29,177 nt of DNA from SBBG01 sp033717875. GTDB taxonomy: Bacteria; Pseudomonadota; Gammaproteobacteria; Ga0077554; Ga007554. The position numbers and the translations under genes were made by a program. Below are positions 7,466-15,852 of this stretch, piece by piece (the first letter of the stretch is position 1; the number at the start of each line of letters is the position of its first letter). Under the pieces are notes generated by a model. That model did not search any database and was not told the origin of the DNA. It saw nothing but the letters and a program-made list of their open reading frames with translations. The DNA lies in NCBI GenBank assembly GCA_033717875.1, contig JADDKJ010000041.1, positions 1 to 29,177 on the forward strand. Reading direction: 5' to 3'.

Positions 7466-8738
7466 GGGCATTCTTGGGAAAGCTGTTGGGCTGCATAGTG
7501 CATCGATCGGCCCGACCTCGATCATGAGGGCGGTGCGCCGCCGCATGGAGGAATGCCAGGTAGGGGATGATGACGTCTATCTCGGCCTATTGCGTTCGTC
7601 CCCCCAGGAACTGCAAGCGTTGATCGATGAGGTGACCGTTCCTGAGACATGGTTTTTTCGCGACCTCGAACCCTTTCGTCTGCTGGCCGAATATGTGGCA
7701 GGCCAGTCGTCTCGTACTGGCCAAGAGAGCGTGTTCCGGGTATTGAGCGTCCCCTGCTCAAGTGGCGAAGAACCTTATTCGATAGCCATTATTTTGACTG
7801 ATATGGGCGTGTCCAGAGATCGATTCAGAATCGATGCGGTGGATATAAGTAAAAGGATTCTCGATCGGGCCAGGCATGCGGTTTATGGCCGTAATTCCTT
7901 TCGCGGAGACGAGGGCGATGCCAGAGACCGTTATTTCAGTCAAACCGGCAAAGGCTATGAGCTGCATCACACAATCCGCGATTCCGTCAATTTCCGTCAC
8001 GGCAACATTCTTGATGATGGTTTTCTGACTGGCTCCGGTGCTTATGATGTGGTGTTTTGTCGCAATCTTCTGATCTATTTTGATCGTCCCACCCAAATGA
8101 GGGCGATTACCAAACTGCACCGCCTGCTGGTCCCGGAGGGAATGCTTTTTGTCGGGCATGCCGAGGGGGGGTGTGTCGATCATCGGCTCTTCGATGTCGT
8201 AAAGCGTACCGGTACCTTCGCGTATCGCAAGAAGCTGATTTCCTCGGAGGATTGCGAACCAAAGCCTGTCGCCCATTTTTCCGTTTCGGCGCCAAGCGCA
8301 AAAATTACTGTTTCGAAGAAGCCCGCGGCGAAGGCATGGCGGCCAGATCCGTCATCAATTCCGGAAAGAATTGACAATAAGCCCGCCGCATTTTCCGTAT
8401 CGGACGCATGGGAGGCGCTGCTCAGGGAGGCGCAACAGCTTGCGGATCAGGGGGAGACGGGGATCGCCAGAGTGATTTGCGAAGACTATCTCAGATACAA
8501 CACCTGTTCGGCATCGGTTCACTATCTGTTGGGGTTGGTATATGAGGCCGAAGGAAAGATGGAGCAGTCGAGAGAAATGCTTCAAAAGGCGGTGTACCTT
8601 GATCCCGGACATTATCAAGCGTTGATTCATCTTGCGCTTTATGCCGAACAGAAAGGCGATATGGGAGCGGCGACAGCCTATCGCGATCGGGCCAAGCGAG
8701 TGATGGAGCGCAATGTGGCGGAGGCGAGCCGTGGCTGA
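7449..8738 (+). CDS. wspC: WspC, CheR-type methyltransferase with TPR tail
   Basis: WspC methylates glutamates of WspA with S-adenosylmethionine, keeping the receptor active. The CheR domain shows the PETWFFRD motif near residue 65, the SAM-binding LSVPCSSGEEPYS segment near 100-111 and the VVFCRNLLIYFD motif near 200. A linker rich in Lys, Pro and Ala follows, then C-terminal TPR repeats (about 340-415, with YLLGLVYEAEGKMEQSREML and ALYAEQKGDMGAA), the usual architecture of WspC. The receptor lacks a tethering pentapeptide, so the TPRs may supply docking. An upstream in-frame ATG at 7431 adds six residues; 7449 is preferred for its TGGA and family-like N-terminus. The gene overlaps wspB by 17 bases. 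Confidence 0.92.
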   Translation: MLAAVEGILGKAVGLHSASIGPTSIMRAVRRRMEECQVGDDDVYLGLLRSSPQELQALIDEVTVPETWFFRDLEPFRLLAEYVAGQSSRTGQESVFRVLSVPCSSGEEPYSIAIILTDMGVSRDRFRIDAVDISKRILDRARHAVYGRNSFRGDEGDARDRYFSQTGKGYELHHTIRDSVNFRHGNILDDGFLTGSGAYDVVFCRNLLIYFDRPTQMRAITKLHRLLVPEGMLFVGHAEGGCVDHRLFDVVKRTGTFAYRKKLISSEDCEPKPVAHFSVSAPSAKITVSKKPAAKAWRPDPSSIPERIDNKPAAFSVSDAWEALLREAQQLADQGETGIARVICEDYLRYNTCSASVHYLLGLVYEAEGKMEQSREMLQKAVYLDPGHYQALIHLALYAEQKGDMGAATAYRDRAKRVMERNVAEASRG

Positions 8739-9426
8739 TCTGGAATCTTCGATTGATGATTGCTGGAACCGGATTGGCGTCTGGGGCGCGCAGACGCCGC
8801 GGTGCCCGGAATTGGACCGGGTTGTTCATTGCGTCAATTGCAAGGTCTTTTCGGCGGCGGGGCGCAAAGTTCTGGATCGCGCGTCCTCGGAAGAGTATCT
8901 GCGTGATTTGACGGAGGCTATCGCCGGCGAGGAGAGGGAGAAATGTGAAGGTGATATCCGGTCCGTGGTGATTTTCAGGCTGGGTGAGGAATGGCTGGGA
9001 CTGCCTACGCAGGTATTTCAGGAGGTCTTGAAATTGCGCAAGGTACACAGCGTTCCTTATCGGCGCGGAAACGTATTGCGTGGTCTGGTCAATGTGCGAG
9101 GCGAATTGCAGTTGTGTGTTTCGCTGGGGAAATTGCTGGGCGTCGTGCGTGGAGAGGCGCCGGGGGACAACGTGGTCAATGGTGTCTATGAGCGCATGGT
9201 GGTGATCGTCCGGGAGGATGCGCGATATGCGTTTCCAGTCAGCGAAGTGCGCGGCGTGGTGCGCTATGCCGTGAATGAATTGTTGAGTGTCCCCGCGACC
9301 GCGACGCACAGCGGCGCCAATTATTTTCGCGGCATGTTGCACTGGAAGGACAAGAACCAGGAACGGCACGTCGGCTGTCTGGACGAGGAGCTGCTGTTCG
9401 CTGCGCTGGAACGGGGGATTGCGTAA
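8731..9426 (+). CDS. wspD: WspD, second CheW-like coupling protein with Cys motif
   Basis: WspD is the second scaffold of the Wsp array. The 231-residue product has an N-terminal extension and a C-terminal CheW domain from about 82 (RSVVIFRLGEEWLGLP onward, with VLRGLVNVRGELQLCVSL). The extension contains four cysteines, C11, C25, C34 and C37, in a CPELDRVVHCVNC pattern that I recognise as typical of WspD; its role is unknown and it could bind a metal. A GTG at 8731 is chosen as start because GGAGG at 8720-8724 sits 6 bases upstream; the ATG at 8713 has no comparable site and precedes a basic non-conserved leader. It overlaps the wspC stop and the wspE start. Confidence 0.9.
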   Translation: MADLESSIDDCWNRIGVWGAQTPRCPELDRVVHCVNCKVFSAAGRKVLDRASSEEYLRDLTEAIAGEEREKCEGDIRSVVIFRLGEEWLGLPTQVFQEVLKLRKVHSVPYRRGNVLRGLVNVRGELQLCVSLGKLLGVVRGEAPGDNVVNGVYERMVVIVREDARYAFPVSEVRGVVRYAVNELLSVPATATHSGANYFRGMLHWKDKNQERHVGCLDEELLFAALERGIA

Positions 9427-12137
9427 TGGATTTCGGCGGTTTCTCGATGATGGGTCTGTTCCGCGCCGAGGCCGAACAACAGCTTTCCGTGCTGTCGGAG
9501 GGGTTGCTGGCGCTGGATCAAAACCCGTCTTCCGCCAAGCATCTCGAGATGCTGATGCGGGCAGCCCACTCCATCAAAGGAGCGGCGCGGTTGGTCGGCG
9601 TGGATGCGGTGGTGAAATTGGCACACTGCATGGAAGATCATTTTGTCGCCGCCCAGCAAGGTAAGATCGTGAACGGGCCGGAACATACGGATGTGTTGTT
9701 GAAGGGCGTGGACATGATTTCCCGCATCGCGGCGCTGGACGAGGCGGCGGATGCCTGGATCGAACAACACCGGGCCGAGTATGACGCGGTGCTGGTGGCG
9801 CTGACAGAGATGCCGAATTCTCCGGTGGCTCCTGAGCGTGCGATTCCGGCCAGTGGCACTTCGGACAAAAGCGTATCCGAGAATCCGCCCAAGCCTGTCG
9901 CTATCGATCCTTCCATGCTGGCGCTGTTTCGCACCGAAGTGGAACAGCAGGCGGCCATATTGACGGAAGGTTTGCTAGGGCTGGAGCAAGATCCCGCGTC
10001 GGCAAAACATCTCGAGTCACTGATGCGCGCCGCGCATTCCATCAAGGGGGCGGCGCGGCTGGTCGGTTTGCAGGCGGTGGTGCAGGTGGCGCATCGCATG
10101 GAGGATGGCTTTGTCGCGGCACAGCAAGGGAAGATCGCGCTCAAGGCGGAGTATGTCGACGTATTGCTGAAAGGGGTCGACATGATAACCAGCATCGCCG
10201 CCCTGGATGGAAATACTGATGCCGGGGTGGAGCCGCCTCCTCCGGCGTATGATGCGCTGTTGTTCGGCTTGGATGCGCTATTGCAGGGAGGCGAGGTTGC
10301 GAAGGTGCAAGTTACCGCGCCGTCTGTGGCGCAAACACCGGCGGCGCCCGTGCCCGTACCCGCGTCTACCAAAGAAGCAGAGATCGCCAAGGACAGGGTA
10401 TTGCGGGTTAGCGCCGATCAGCTCAATCGCCTCATGGGTCTTGCGGGTGAAGCGATGGTCGAAGCCCGCTGGCTGCGTCCTCATGCCGAATCCATGTTGA
10501 GATTGAAACGCCGGCAAGTGGAGATGGTCAAGATCCTCGACGATTTGCGCGAAGCGTTGGAATCAGGGCGGCGCCGTGATCAAATGCTGGAGCAGGTTCG
10601 CGCGGCGCAACGCAAGATCGCTGACAGCCGGGAATTCCTCGCCCAGCGCATGGCGGAGCTGGAGTCTTTCGATAATCGTCTGAACAACCTTTCCTGGCGT
10701 CTGCGCCGGGAGGTGATTTCCAGCCGCATGCGCCCCTTCGCCGACGGAGTGCATGGCTTCTCACGTATGGTGCGTGATGTGGCGCGCTCTCTGGGCAAAG
10801 AGGTGCAACTGGATATCGGCGGGCAGGAGACGCTGGTGGACAGAGACATCCTGGACAAGATCGAGGCCCCGCTCAATCATCTGCTGCGCAATGCGGTGGA
10901 CCATGGCATCGAGTCTCCCGACGCGCGCGTCAAGGCGGGTAAGCCCGCCAAAGGCACGTTGCGGTTATTCGCTTATCACCAGGCCGGCATGCTCTCGATC
11001 GTGCTGGAGGATGACGGGCAGGGTGTGTCGCTGGAGCGATTACGCAAGAAGGTTTGTGAGCGTGGCTTGGTCAGCCCCGAGATGGCGGCCAGTCTCAGTG
11101 AGCAGGAACTGCTGGAGTTTCTGTTTCTGCCCGGGTTTTCCACGCGTGACAGCGTGAGCGAAATCTCCGGGCGTGGCGTGGGGCTGGATGTGGTGCACGA
11201 CACCGTTCAGAAAATGCGCGGCACGGTGCGCATTACTTCCCAGCCAGGCAAGGGCACACGGTTCCACATGCAGTTGCCTTTGACCTTGTCGGTAATTCCG
11301 GCGCTGCTGGTAGAGATTGCCAACGAACCTTATGCCCTTCCCCTGGCGCGTATCGACCGCATTTTGCGCGTGGAAACGGCCAGCATCGAGTCCATCGAGG
11401 GATGCCAATTCGTCGGTTTCGACAATCATCGCATCGGCCTGGTTTCCGCGGCGCAGGTGCTTGGCATGCAGGGTGTGCCTGAAGCGGGAGATGCGTTTTC
11501 TGTCGTGGTATTGGGCGATCGCGATGAACGCTATGGACTGGCGGTGGAGCGATTTCTCGGCGAGCGTGATCTGGTTGTTCATGTATTGCCGCCCCGCCTG
11601 GGCAAGGTGACGAATATCGCGGCCGCGGCGCTCATGGAAGATGGTTCGCCGGTGTTGATCCTTGATGTCGATGACATGGTGCACTCGATCAGGAAAATTG
11701 CCGCGGAAGGACAACTGTCGCGTATCGCTGGTGATAACGATGCGGTGCAAAGCGATGGCCGCAGCAAGCGCATTCTCGTGGTCGATGATTCGATTACCGT
11801 GCGCGAAGTCGAGCGTACCTTGCTGGAGTCGATCGGCTATCAAGTCGATGTGGCCGTCGATGGCATGGATGGCTGGAATGCGGCGCGAGAGGGGCATTAC
11901 GATCTGGTGATAAGTGATATCGATATGCCGCGCATGGATGGCATCGAGTTGGTGCGTATGCTCAAACAGGACCCGCATCTGCAACGCACGCCGGTCGTGA
12001 TCGTTTCCTACAAGGATCGCGAGGAAGATCGCCGGCGCGGGTTGAATGCGGGGGCGGATTATTATCTGACCAAGGGCAGTTTTCATGACGATACCTTGCG
12101 TCAGGCTGTGCATGATTTGATTGGGGAGAGTGTGTAG
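9426..12137 (+). CDS. wspE: WspE, CheA-type hybrid histidine kinase with two HPt domains
   Basis: WspE phosphorylates WspR and WspF. Domains of the 903-residue product are: HPt 1 (His48 in AAHSIKGAARLVG), HPt 2 (His204 in the same motif), a Pro/Ala linker (about 285-320), a dimerisation region with coiled coil (325-430), the ATPase domain (N box LLRNAVDHGIE near 486-496, EDDGQGV, GRGVGLDVV), a CheW-like regulatory domain (about 620-760) and a receiver domain with D787-D788, phosphoacceptor D831 and K883. Typical WspE/CheA proteins as I know them have one HPt, and the extra copy accounts for about 150 residues. Both phosphorylatable histidines are intact. ATG overlaps the wspD stop by one base (TAATG). 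The coding DNA of the two HPt modules is clearly homologous, indicating internal duplication. Confidence 0.94.
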   Translation: MDFGGFSMMGLFRAEAEQQLSVLSEGLLALDQNPSSAKHLEMLMRAAHSIKGAARLVGVDAVVKLAHCMEDHFVAAQQGKIVNGPEHTDVLLKGVDMISRIAALDEAADAWIEQHRAEYDAVLVALTEMPNSPVAPERAIPASGTSDKSVSENPPKPVAIDPSMLALFRTEVEQQAAILTEGLLGLEQDPASAKHLESLMRAAHSIKGAARLVGLQAVVQVAHRMEDGFVAAQQGKIALKAEYVDVLLKGVDMITSIAALDGNTDAGVEPPPPAYDALLFGLDALLQGGEVAKVQVTAPSVAQTPAAPVPVPASTKEAEIAKDRVLRVSADQLNRLMGLAGEAMVEARWLRPHAESMLRLKRRQVEMVKILDDLREALESGRRRDQMLEQVRAAQRKIADSREFLAQRMAELESFDNRLNNLSWRLRREVISSRMRPFADGVHGFSRMVRDVARSLGKEVQLDIGGQETLVDRDILDKIEAPLNHLLRNAVDHGIESPDARVKAGKPAKGTLRLFAYHQAGMLSIVLEDDGQGVSLERLRKKVCERGLVSPEMAASLSEQELLEFLFLPGFSTRDSVSEISGRGVGLDVVHDTVQKMRGTVRITSQPGKGTRFHMQLPLTLSVIPALLVEIANEPYALPLARIDRILRVETASIESIEGCQFVGFDNHRIGLVSAAQVLGMQGVPEAGDAFSVVVLGDRDERYGLAVERFLGERDLVVHVLPPRLGKVTNIAAAALMEDGSPVLILDVDDMVHSIRKIAAEGQLSRIAGDNDAVQSDGRSKRILVVDDSITVREVERTLLESIGYQVDVAVDGMDGWNAAREGHYDLVISDIDMPRMDGIELVRMLKQDPHLQRTPVVIVSYKDREEDRRRGLNAGADYYLTKGSFHDDTLRQAVHDLIGESV

Positions 12138-13204
12138 TGCGGATTGCGATAGTGAACGACATGCCTTTGGCGGTGGAAAGCCTGCGTCGCGGTGTTCTGG
12201 CGACGGGCGTTCACCAGATCGCCTGGGTTGCATACGATGGCGCGGAGGCGGTACGGCGTTGCGCCGAAGACAAGCCCGATCTGATTCTCATGGATTTGAT
12301 GATGCCGGTGACGGACGGTGTCGACGCGACACGCCGCATCATGGCGGAAACACCCTGTCCGATACTTATCGTGACCGGGTCCGTGGACAGTCAGTCCGCC
12401 CGGGTGTTCGAAGCGCTGGGCGCGGGGGCGCTGGATGCCGTGAATACGCCGGTGCTGGGCTTGCAAGGCGCCGCCTTTGGTTGTGATACGTGTGAAACGT
12501 TCCAGTCCAAGTTGCGCACCATCGAGAAGTTGATTCGTCCTCTGCCGTCTTCGCGTTGCCATCCGCTTGCGCCACAGACTGGAGGCCATACCGGCGGAAT
12601 GGATAAAACGCTGGTAGTGATCGGCTCATCCACCGGCGGTCCCCAGGCGCTTGCACAGATCGTCTCTTCCCTGCCGGCGGATTATCCCGCGCCTATCGTT
12701 ATCGTTCAGCATGTCGATGCCCAGTTCGTTGGCGAATTGAGCCGGTGGCTGGACAAGCAAACACCCTTGCATGTTCGCCTGGCCCGGGAGGGCGATCACC
12801 CCGCAGCAGGGACGGTGTTGATTGCGGGAACCAATGATCACCTGGTGATGTATCCCGATCGATCGCTTGGTTACACGCCTTTGCCGCGCGAACAAGTATA
12901 CAGACCCTCCGTGGATGTCTTTTTCTGGAGCGTTTCCGAGTACTGGGCGGGGAGAACGCTGGGTGTCTTGCTGACTGGCATGGGGAGGGACAGCGCGCAG
13001 GGGTTGTTGAAGCTGCGCAACAAGGGCGCGCACACCATTGCCCAGGATCAGGCGAGCTGTGCCGTGTATGGCATGCCCAAAGCGGCGGTCGAGTTGGATG
13101 CGGCAGTGGAGATTTTGCCGGTCGACCGGATTCCCGCGGTCCTCATCAAGCACTTTTCAGGGGCTGCCGATACAGAGGGTAGAGGTGTACGTCACAATGC
13201 ATGA
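12137..13204 (+). CDS. wspF: WspF, CheB-type methylesterase response regulator
   Basis: WspF removes methyl groups from WspA when phosphorylated by WspE, turning the pathway down; loss of WspF in Pseudomonas locks the system on. The 355-residue product has a receiver domain with phosphoacceptor D53 (LILMDLMMP), a linker to about 155, and a CheB catalytic domain with S165 (GSSTGG), H192 (IVQHVD) and D285 (GMGRDS), the full catalytic triad. It uses a GTG start whose G is the last base of the wspE stop codon TAG, with GGGGAGAG (12123-12130) upstream, so translational coupling is expected. Nothing looks damaged. Confidence 0.93.
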   Translation: MRIAIVNDMPLAVESLRRGVLATGVHQIAWVAYDGAEAVRRCAEDKPDLILMDLMMPVTDGVDATRRIMAETPCPILIVTGSVDSQSARVFEALGAGALDAVNTPVLGLQGAAFGCDTCETFQSKLRTIEKLIRPLPSSRCHPLAPQTGGHTGGMDKTLVVIGSSTGGPQALAQIVSSLPADYPAPIVIVQHVDAQFVGELSRWLDKQTPLHVRLAREGDHPAAGTVLIAGTNDHLVMYPDRSLGYTPLPREQVYRPSVDVFFWSVSEYWAGRTLGVLLTGMGRDSAQGLLKLRNKGAHTIAQDQASCAVYGMPKAAVELDAAVEILPVDRIPAVLIKHFSGAADTEGRGVRHNA

Positions 13205-14249
13205 GATGCCAAACATGATGACGGACGGTTTGTCCTCCGATGTGTCATCGCAAGCCAGAGTGTTGTTGATCGACGACCAGGCGATCGTCGGCGAGGCATT
13301 GCGGCGCATGGTGGAGAACGAACAGGATATCGAATTGCGATACTGTTCCGATCCGACGCGCGCCATGAGCGAGGCGATCGAGTTTCGCCCCACGGTGATC
13401 TTGCAGGATCTGGTCATGCCCGAAGTCGACGGGCTGGTGCTGTTGCGTTTCTTTCGCGCCAACCCTGTCACCAAGACCACCCCCATCATCGTGTTGTCGA
13501 GCAAGGAAGATCCCGCCATCAAGAGCGAGGCGTTCAAGATCGGCGCGACGGATTATCTCGTCAAGTTTCCCGACCAGATCGAAGTGGCGGCCCGCATCCG
13601 CGCGCATACCCGCACCTATCTCGCGCAGCAGCAGCGCGACGAGGCTTATCGCGCGCTGCGCGGGATGCAGATCGAGCTGGAAAAGAAGAACGCCGAGTTG
13701 CAGCGCCTCTCCAGCCTGGATGCCTTGACGGGCATTTCCAACCGGCGTCGTTTTGATGAATACCTCGATCAGGAATGGCTGCGCGCCGCACGAGACGCCA
13801 AGACTTTTTCATTGATCCTGATCGATATCGATCATTTCAAGGCATACAACGACAACTATGGACATCAGGGTGGCGATGAGTGTCTGCGCAAGGTGGCCCG
13901 TATGCTGGATGGCGCCCTGATGCGTCCTGGCGACATGGTTGCGCGTTATGGTGGCGAGGAGTTCGCCGTGATACTGCCCGACACCGATCTCGATGGTGCG
14001 GCGATGATCGCCGAGAAGTTGCGATCGAGCATCGATATGCTGGGATTGGAGCACCAGCATTCAAAGACTTCCGATCATGTGACAATCAGCCTGGGTGTGG
14101 CGAGCATCGTGCCAAGGGATGGAGGCGTGCCGGCGACGTTGGTGAAAATGGCCGATGACGCGCTTTATGAGGCGAAAGAAGGGGGGCGCAACAGATTCCG
14201 TACCTTTACCGCCGAGACGAATCCATCTGTCGCCAGCCAGGTGGCCTGA
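13197..14249 (+). CDS. wspR: WspR, receiver-GGDEF diguanylate cyclase
   Basis: Output of the pathway: makes c-di-GMP from two GTP after phosphorylation by WspE. The 350-residue product has a receiver domain (phosphoacceptor D71 in LQDLVMP, K123), a long helical stalk (about 140-172) that drives oligomerisation in known WspR, and a GGDEF domain with metal-binding D210 (LILIDIDHFK), the GGEEF signature at 252-256 and an allosteric RxxD I-site at R243-D246. All catalytic and inhibitory residues are present, so an active, product-inhibited cyclase is expected. The ATG at 13197 has AGAGGT (13181-13186) upstream and overlaps the wspF stop by 8 bases; the longer open frame from 13038 runs inside wspF. 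Confidence 0.94.
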   Translation: MHEMPNMMTDGLSSDVSSQARVLLIDDQAIVGEALRRMVENEQDIELRYCSDPTRAMSEAIEFRPTVILQDLVMPEVDGLVLLRFFRANPVTKTTPIIVLSSKEDPAIKSEAFKIGATDYLVKFPDQIEVAARIRAHTRTYLAQQQRDEAYRALRGMQIELEKKNAELQRLSSLDALTGISNRRRFDEYLDQEWLRAARDAKTFSLILIDIDHFKAYNDNYGHQGGDECLRKVARMLDGALMRPGDMVARYGGEEFAVILPDTDLDGAAMIAEKLRSSIDMLGLEHQHSKTSDHVTISLGVASIVPRDGGVPATLVKMADDALYEAKEGGRNRFRTFTAETNPSVASQVA

Positions 14250-14292
14250 GGGATAATCCTAAAAACGGCAGGTCGTTTTTAGGATTATCCCT
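14249..14292. terminator. Bidirectional terminator between wspR and corB (19-bp perfect hairpin)
   Basis: Bases 14249-14267 and 14274-14292 are perfectly complementary over 19 bp with a 6-base loop. The A5 and T5 runs lie inside the stem, so the signal works for both convergent genes. It overlaps the last base of the wspR stop and the stop end of corB. A 14-base word of this hairpin (14253-14266) recurs at 28984-28997, so it may be a dispersed palindrome co-opted as a terminator. Confidence 0.75.
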
Positions 14293-15583
14293 GCTCCTGT
14301 TCCGTGTCACCCGCCTGCTTCGGTAGCGCTGGTTTGATCTTTACCGTCTTTACCGCATTTCCCGTGGTCTGGACGATCTCAACAGGATAACCTGCCAGCA
14401 GCAGGCTGGTGCCGGGTTCGGGGATGGTCTCCATGTATTCCAGAATCAGGCCGTTGAGTGTCTTCGGACCCGCCGTGGGCAAATTCCAGTGCATCAGCCG
14501 GTTCAGGTCGCGGACATTGGCGCCGCCGTCGACCAGGTATGAGCCATCTTTCAGCGGATGCACATCCTTGACGGCCGTCGAGATGTCGGTGGTGAATTCG
14601 CCGACGATCTCCTCCAGAATGTCTTCCAGCGTCACCAGTCCCTGAATGTCGCCATACTCGTCCACGACCAACGCCACGCGGCGTTTTTGTTGTTGAAAAT
14701 TCAATAACTGTTTATTGAGCGGCGTGCCTTCGGGAATGAAGTAAGGTTCGCGGACCACTTTCAGCAGGGCTTCTTCATCGAATTCGCGCCGGCTGAGCAG
14801 CGGCAGGGCATTGCGCACATGCAGAAAGCCGATGACATTGTCGATGTTGTCACGATAGACCGGCAGGCGCGTATGCCGGGTGCTGGACAACTGGCGGAGG
14901 ATTTCACTCCATTCGCTGTTGAGATCCATGCCCACGATCTCGTTGCGCGGGATCATGATGTCTTCGACGGTGGCTTTTTCCAGGTCGAGGATGCTGAGCA
15001 GCATTTTCTGGTGGCGGCGTGGCATCATGGCGCCGGCTTCGTTGATGACGCCGCGGATTTCCTCGCTGCCGATGGGGCGGGCGGCGGTGTCCTTGGGTGA
15101 CACGCCGATCAGCTTGAGCAAACCATTGGCCATGCCGTTGACGAGCCACACCACGGGATAGATCAAGCGCAGCAGCGGGCCTAGCACGAAGGTGCTGGGG
15201 AAGGCGATGCGTTCGGGGTGCAGGGCGGCCAGGGTTTTGGGCGCCAGATCGGTGAAGATCAGCACGACCAGCGCGATCGTCACCGTGGCGATGGCGATGG
15301 TGCTCTCCTGTTCGCCAAGCAGGCGGATGGCGGTAACCGTGGTCAGGGTGGAGAGCAGCGCATTGACGAAGTTGCTGCCGAGCAGGATGACGCCGATCAG
15401 CCGGTCCGGTCGTGTCAACAGCGCCTGGGCGCGCTTTGCTCCGACGTGGCCGCCTCTGGCCAGATGACGCAGGCGGTAACGGTCGAGCGTCATCAGGGCG
15501 ATCTCGGCGGCGGAAAAAAACGCCGAAATGACGATCAACAGGCCCAGTGCGCCGAAGAGCAGACTTAACGGAATGTCGTCCAT
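14285..15583 (-). CDS. corB: CNNM/CorB-CorC family transporter with CBS pair
   Basis: The 432-residue inner-membrane protein belongs to the HlyC/CorC (CNNM, DUF21) family, linked to magnesium and cobalt homeostasis. The N-terminal 160 residues are a DUF21 membrane domain opening with ISAFFSAAEIALM. A CBS-domain pair follows (about 195-325, containing VEDIMIPRNEIVGMD and DEYGDIQGLVTLEDILEEIVGEF). The C-terminal part is the CorC_HlyC domain (VDGGANVRDLNRL to the end). The ATG at 15583 begins exactly at the family N-terminus; a longer frame to 15733 runs into a repeat element. In gammaproteobacteria ypjD and corB/yfjD are adjacent. Here a 267-bp insertion separates them, removing the TAATG overlap reconstructed below. 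Confidence 0.9.
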   Translation of the reverse strand: MDDIPLSLLFGALGLLIVISAFFSAAEIALMTLDRYRLRHLARGGHVGAKRAQALLTRPDRLIGVILLGSNFVNALLSTLTTVTAIRLLGEQESTIAIATVTIALVVLIFTDLAPKTLAALHPERIAFPSTFVLGPLLRLIYPVVWLVNGMANGLLKLIGVSPKDTAARPIGSEEIRGVINEAGAMMPRRHQKMLLSILDLEKATVEDIMIPRNEIVGMDLNSEWSEILRQLSSTRHTRLPVYRDNIDNVIGFLHVRNALPLLSRREFDEEALLKVVREPYFIPEGTPLNKQLLNFQQQKRRVALVVDEYGDIQGLVTLEDILEEIVGEFTTDISTAVKDVHPLKDGSYLVDGGANVRDLNRLMHWNLPTAGPKTLNGLILEYMETIPEPGTSLLLAGYPVEIVQTTGNAVKTVKIKPALPKQAGDTEQEQG

Positions 15584-15852
15584 TAGGGTCTGCTGACATG
15601 CGCCGGAGCGCGGCGACGGTGCCCTTTGGCCGCGAGACCAGGCGGCGCGAGCGCGGTGTACTCGCGGTACATAAGCGAGCGGCAACGCCGTATCGCGGCC
15701 AAAGGGCACCGTCCCGGCGGGTTGTCGCCGCAAAAGGCGCCATGCCGCGTTGCTCGTCGTTCATTTGGAATGACCAAACTTCTCTCCTCGCGCCTTGCCT
15801 GGCGCCTTTTTCGGCGGCAACGCCGCGCTCCGGTGCATGTCAGCAGACCCTA
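15584..15852. mobile_element. MITE-like element between ypjD and corB
   Basis: Bases 15584-15615 and 15821-15852 are 32-bp terminal inverted repeats with one mismatch. Both ends are TA; counting one TA as target duplication leaves a 267-bp element. Inside is a second, perfect 21-bp inverted repeat (15615-15635 with 15693-15713). There is no transposase and no credible gene; short open frames here follow the repeat symmetry. The right end supplies the TAG stop of ypjD, and the left end abuts the ATG of corB. Removing the element and one TA rebuilds TAATG, a stop-start overlap between the two genes. The element therefore very probably inserted into a TA at the gene junction, in the manner of TA-targeting elements. 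Confidence 0.82.
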
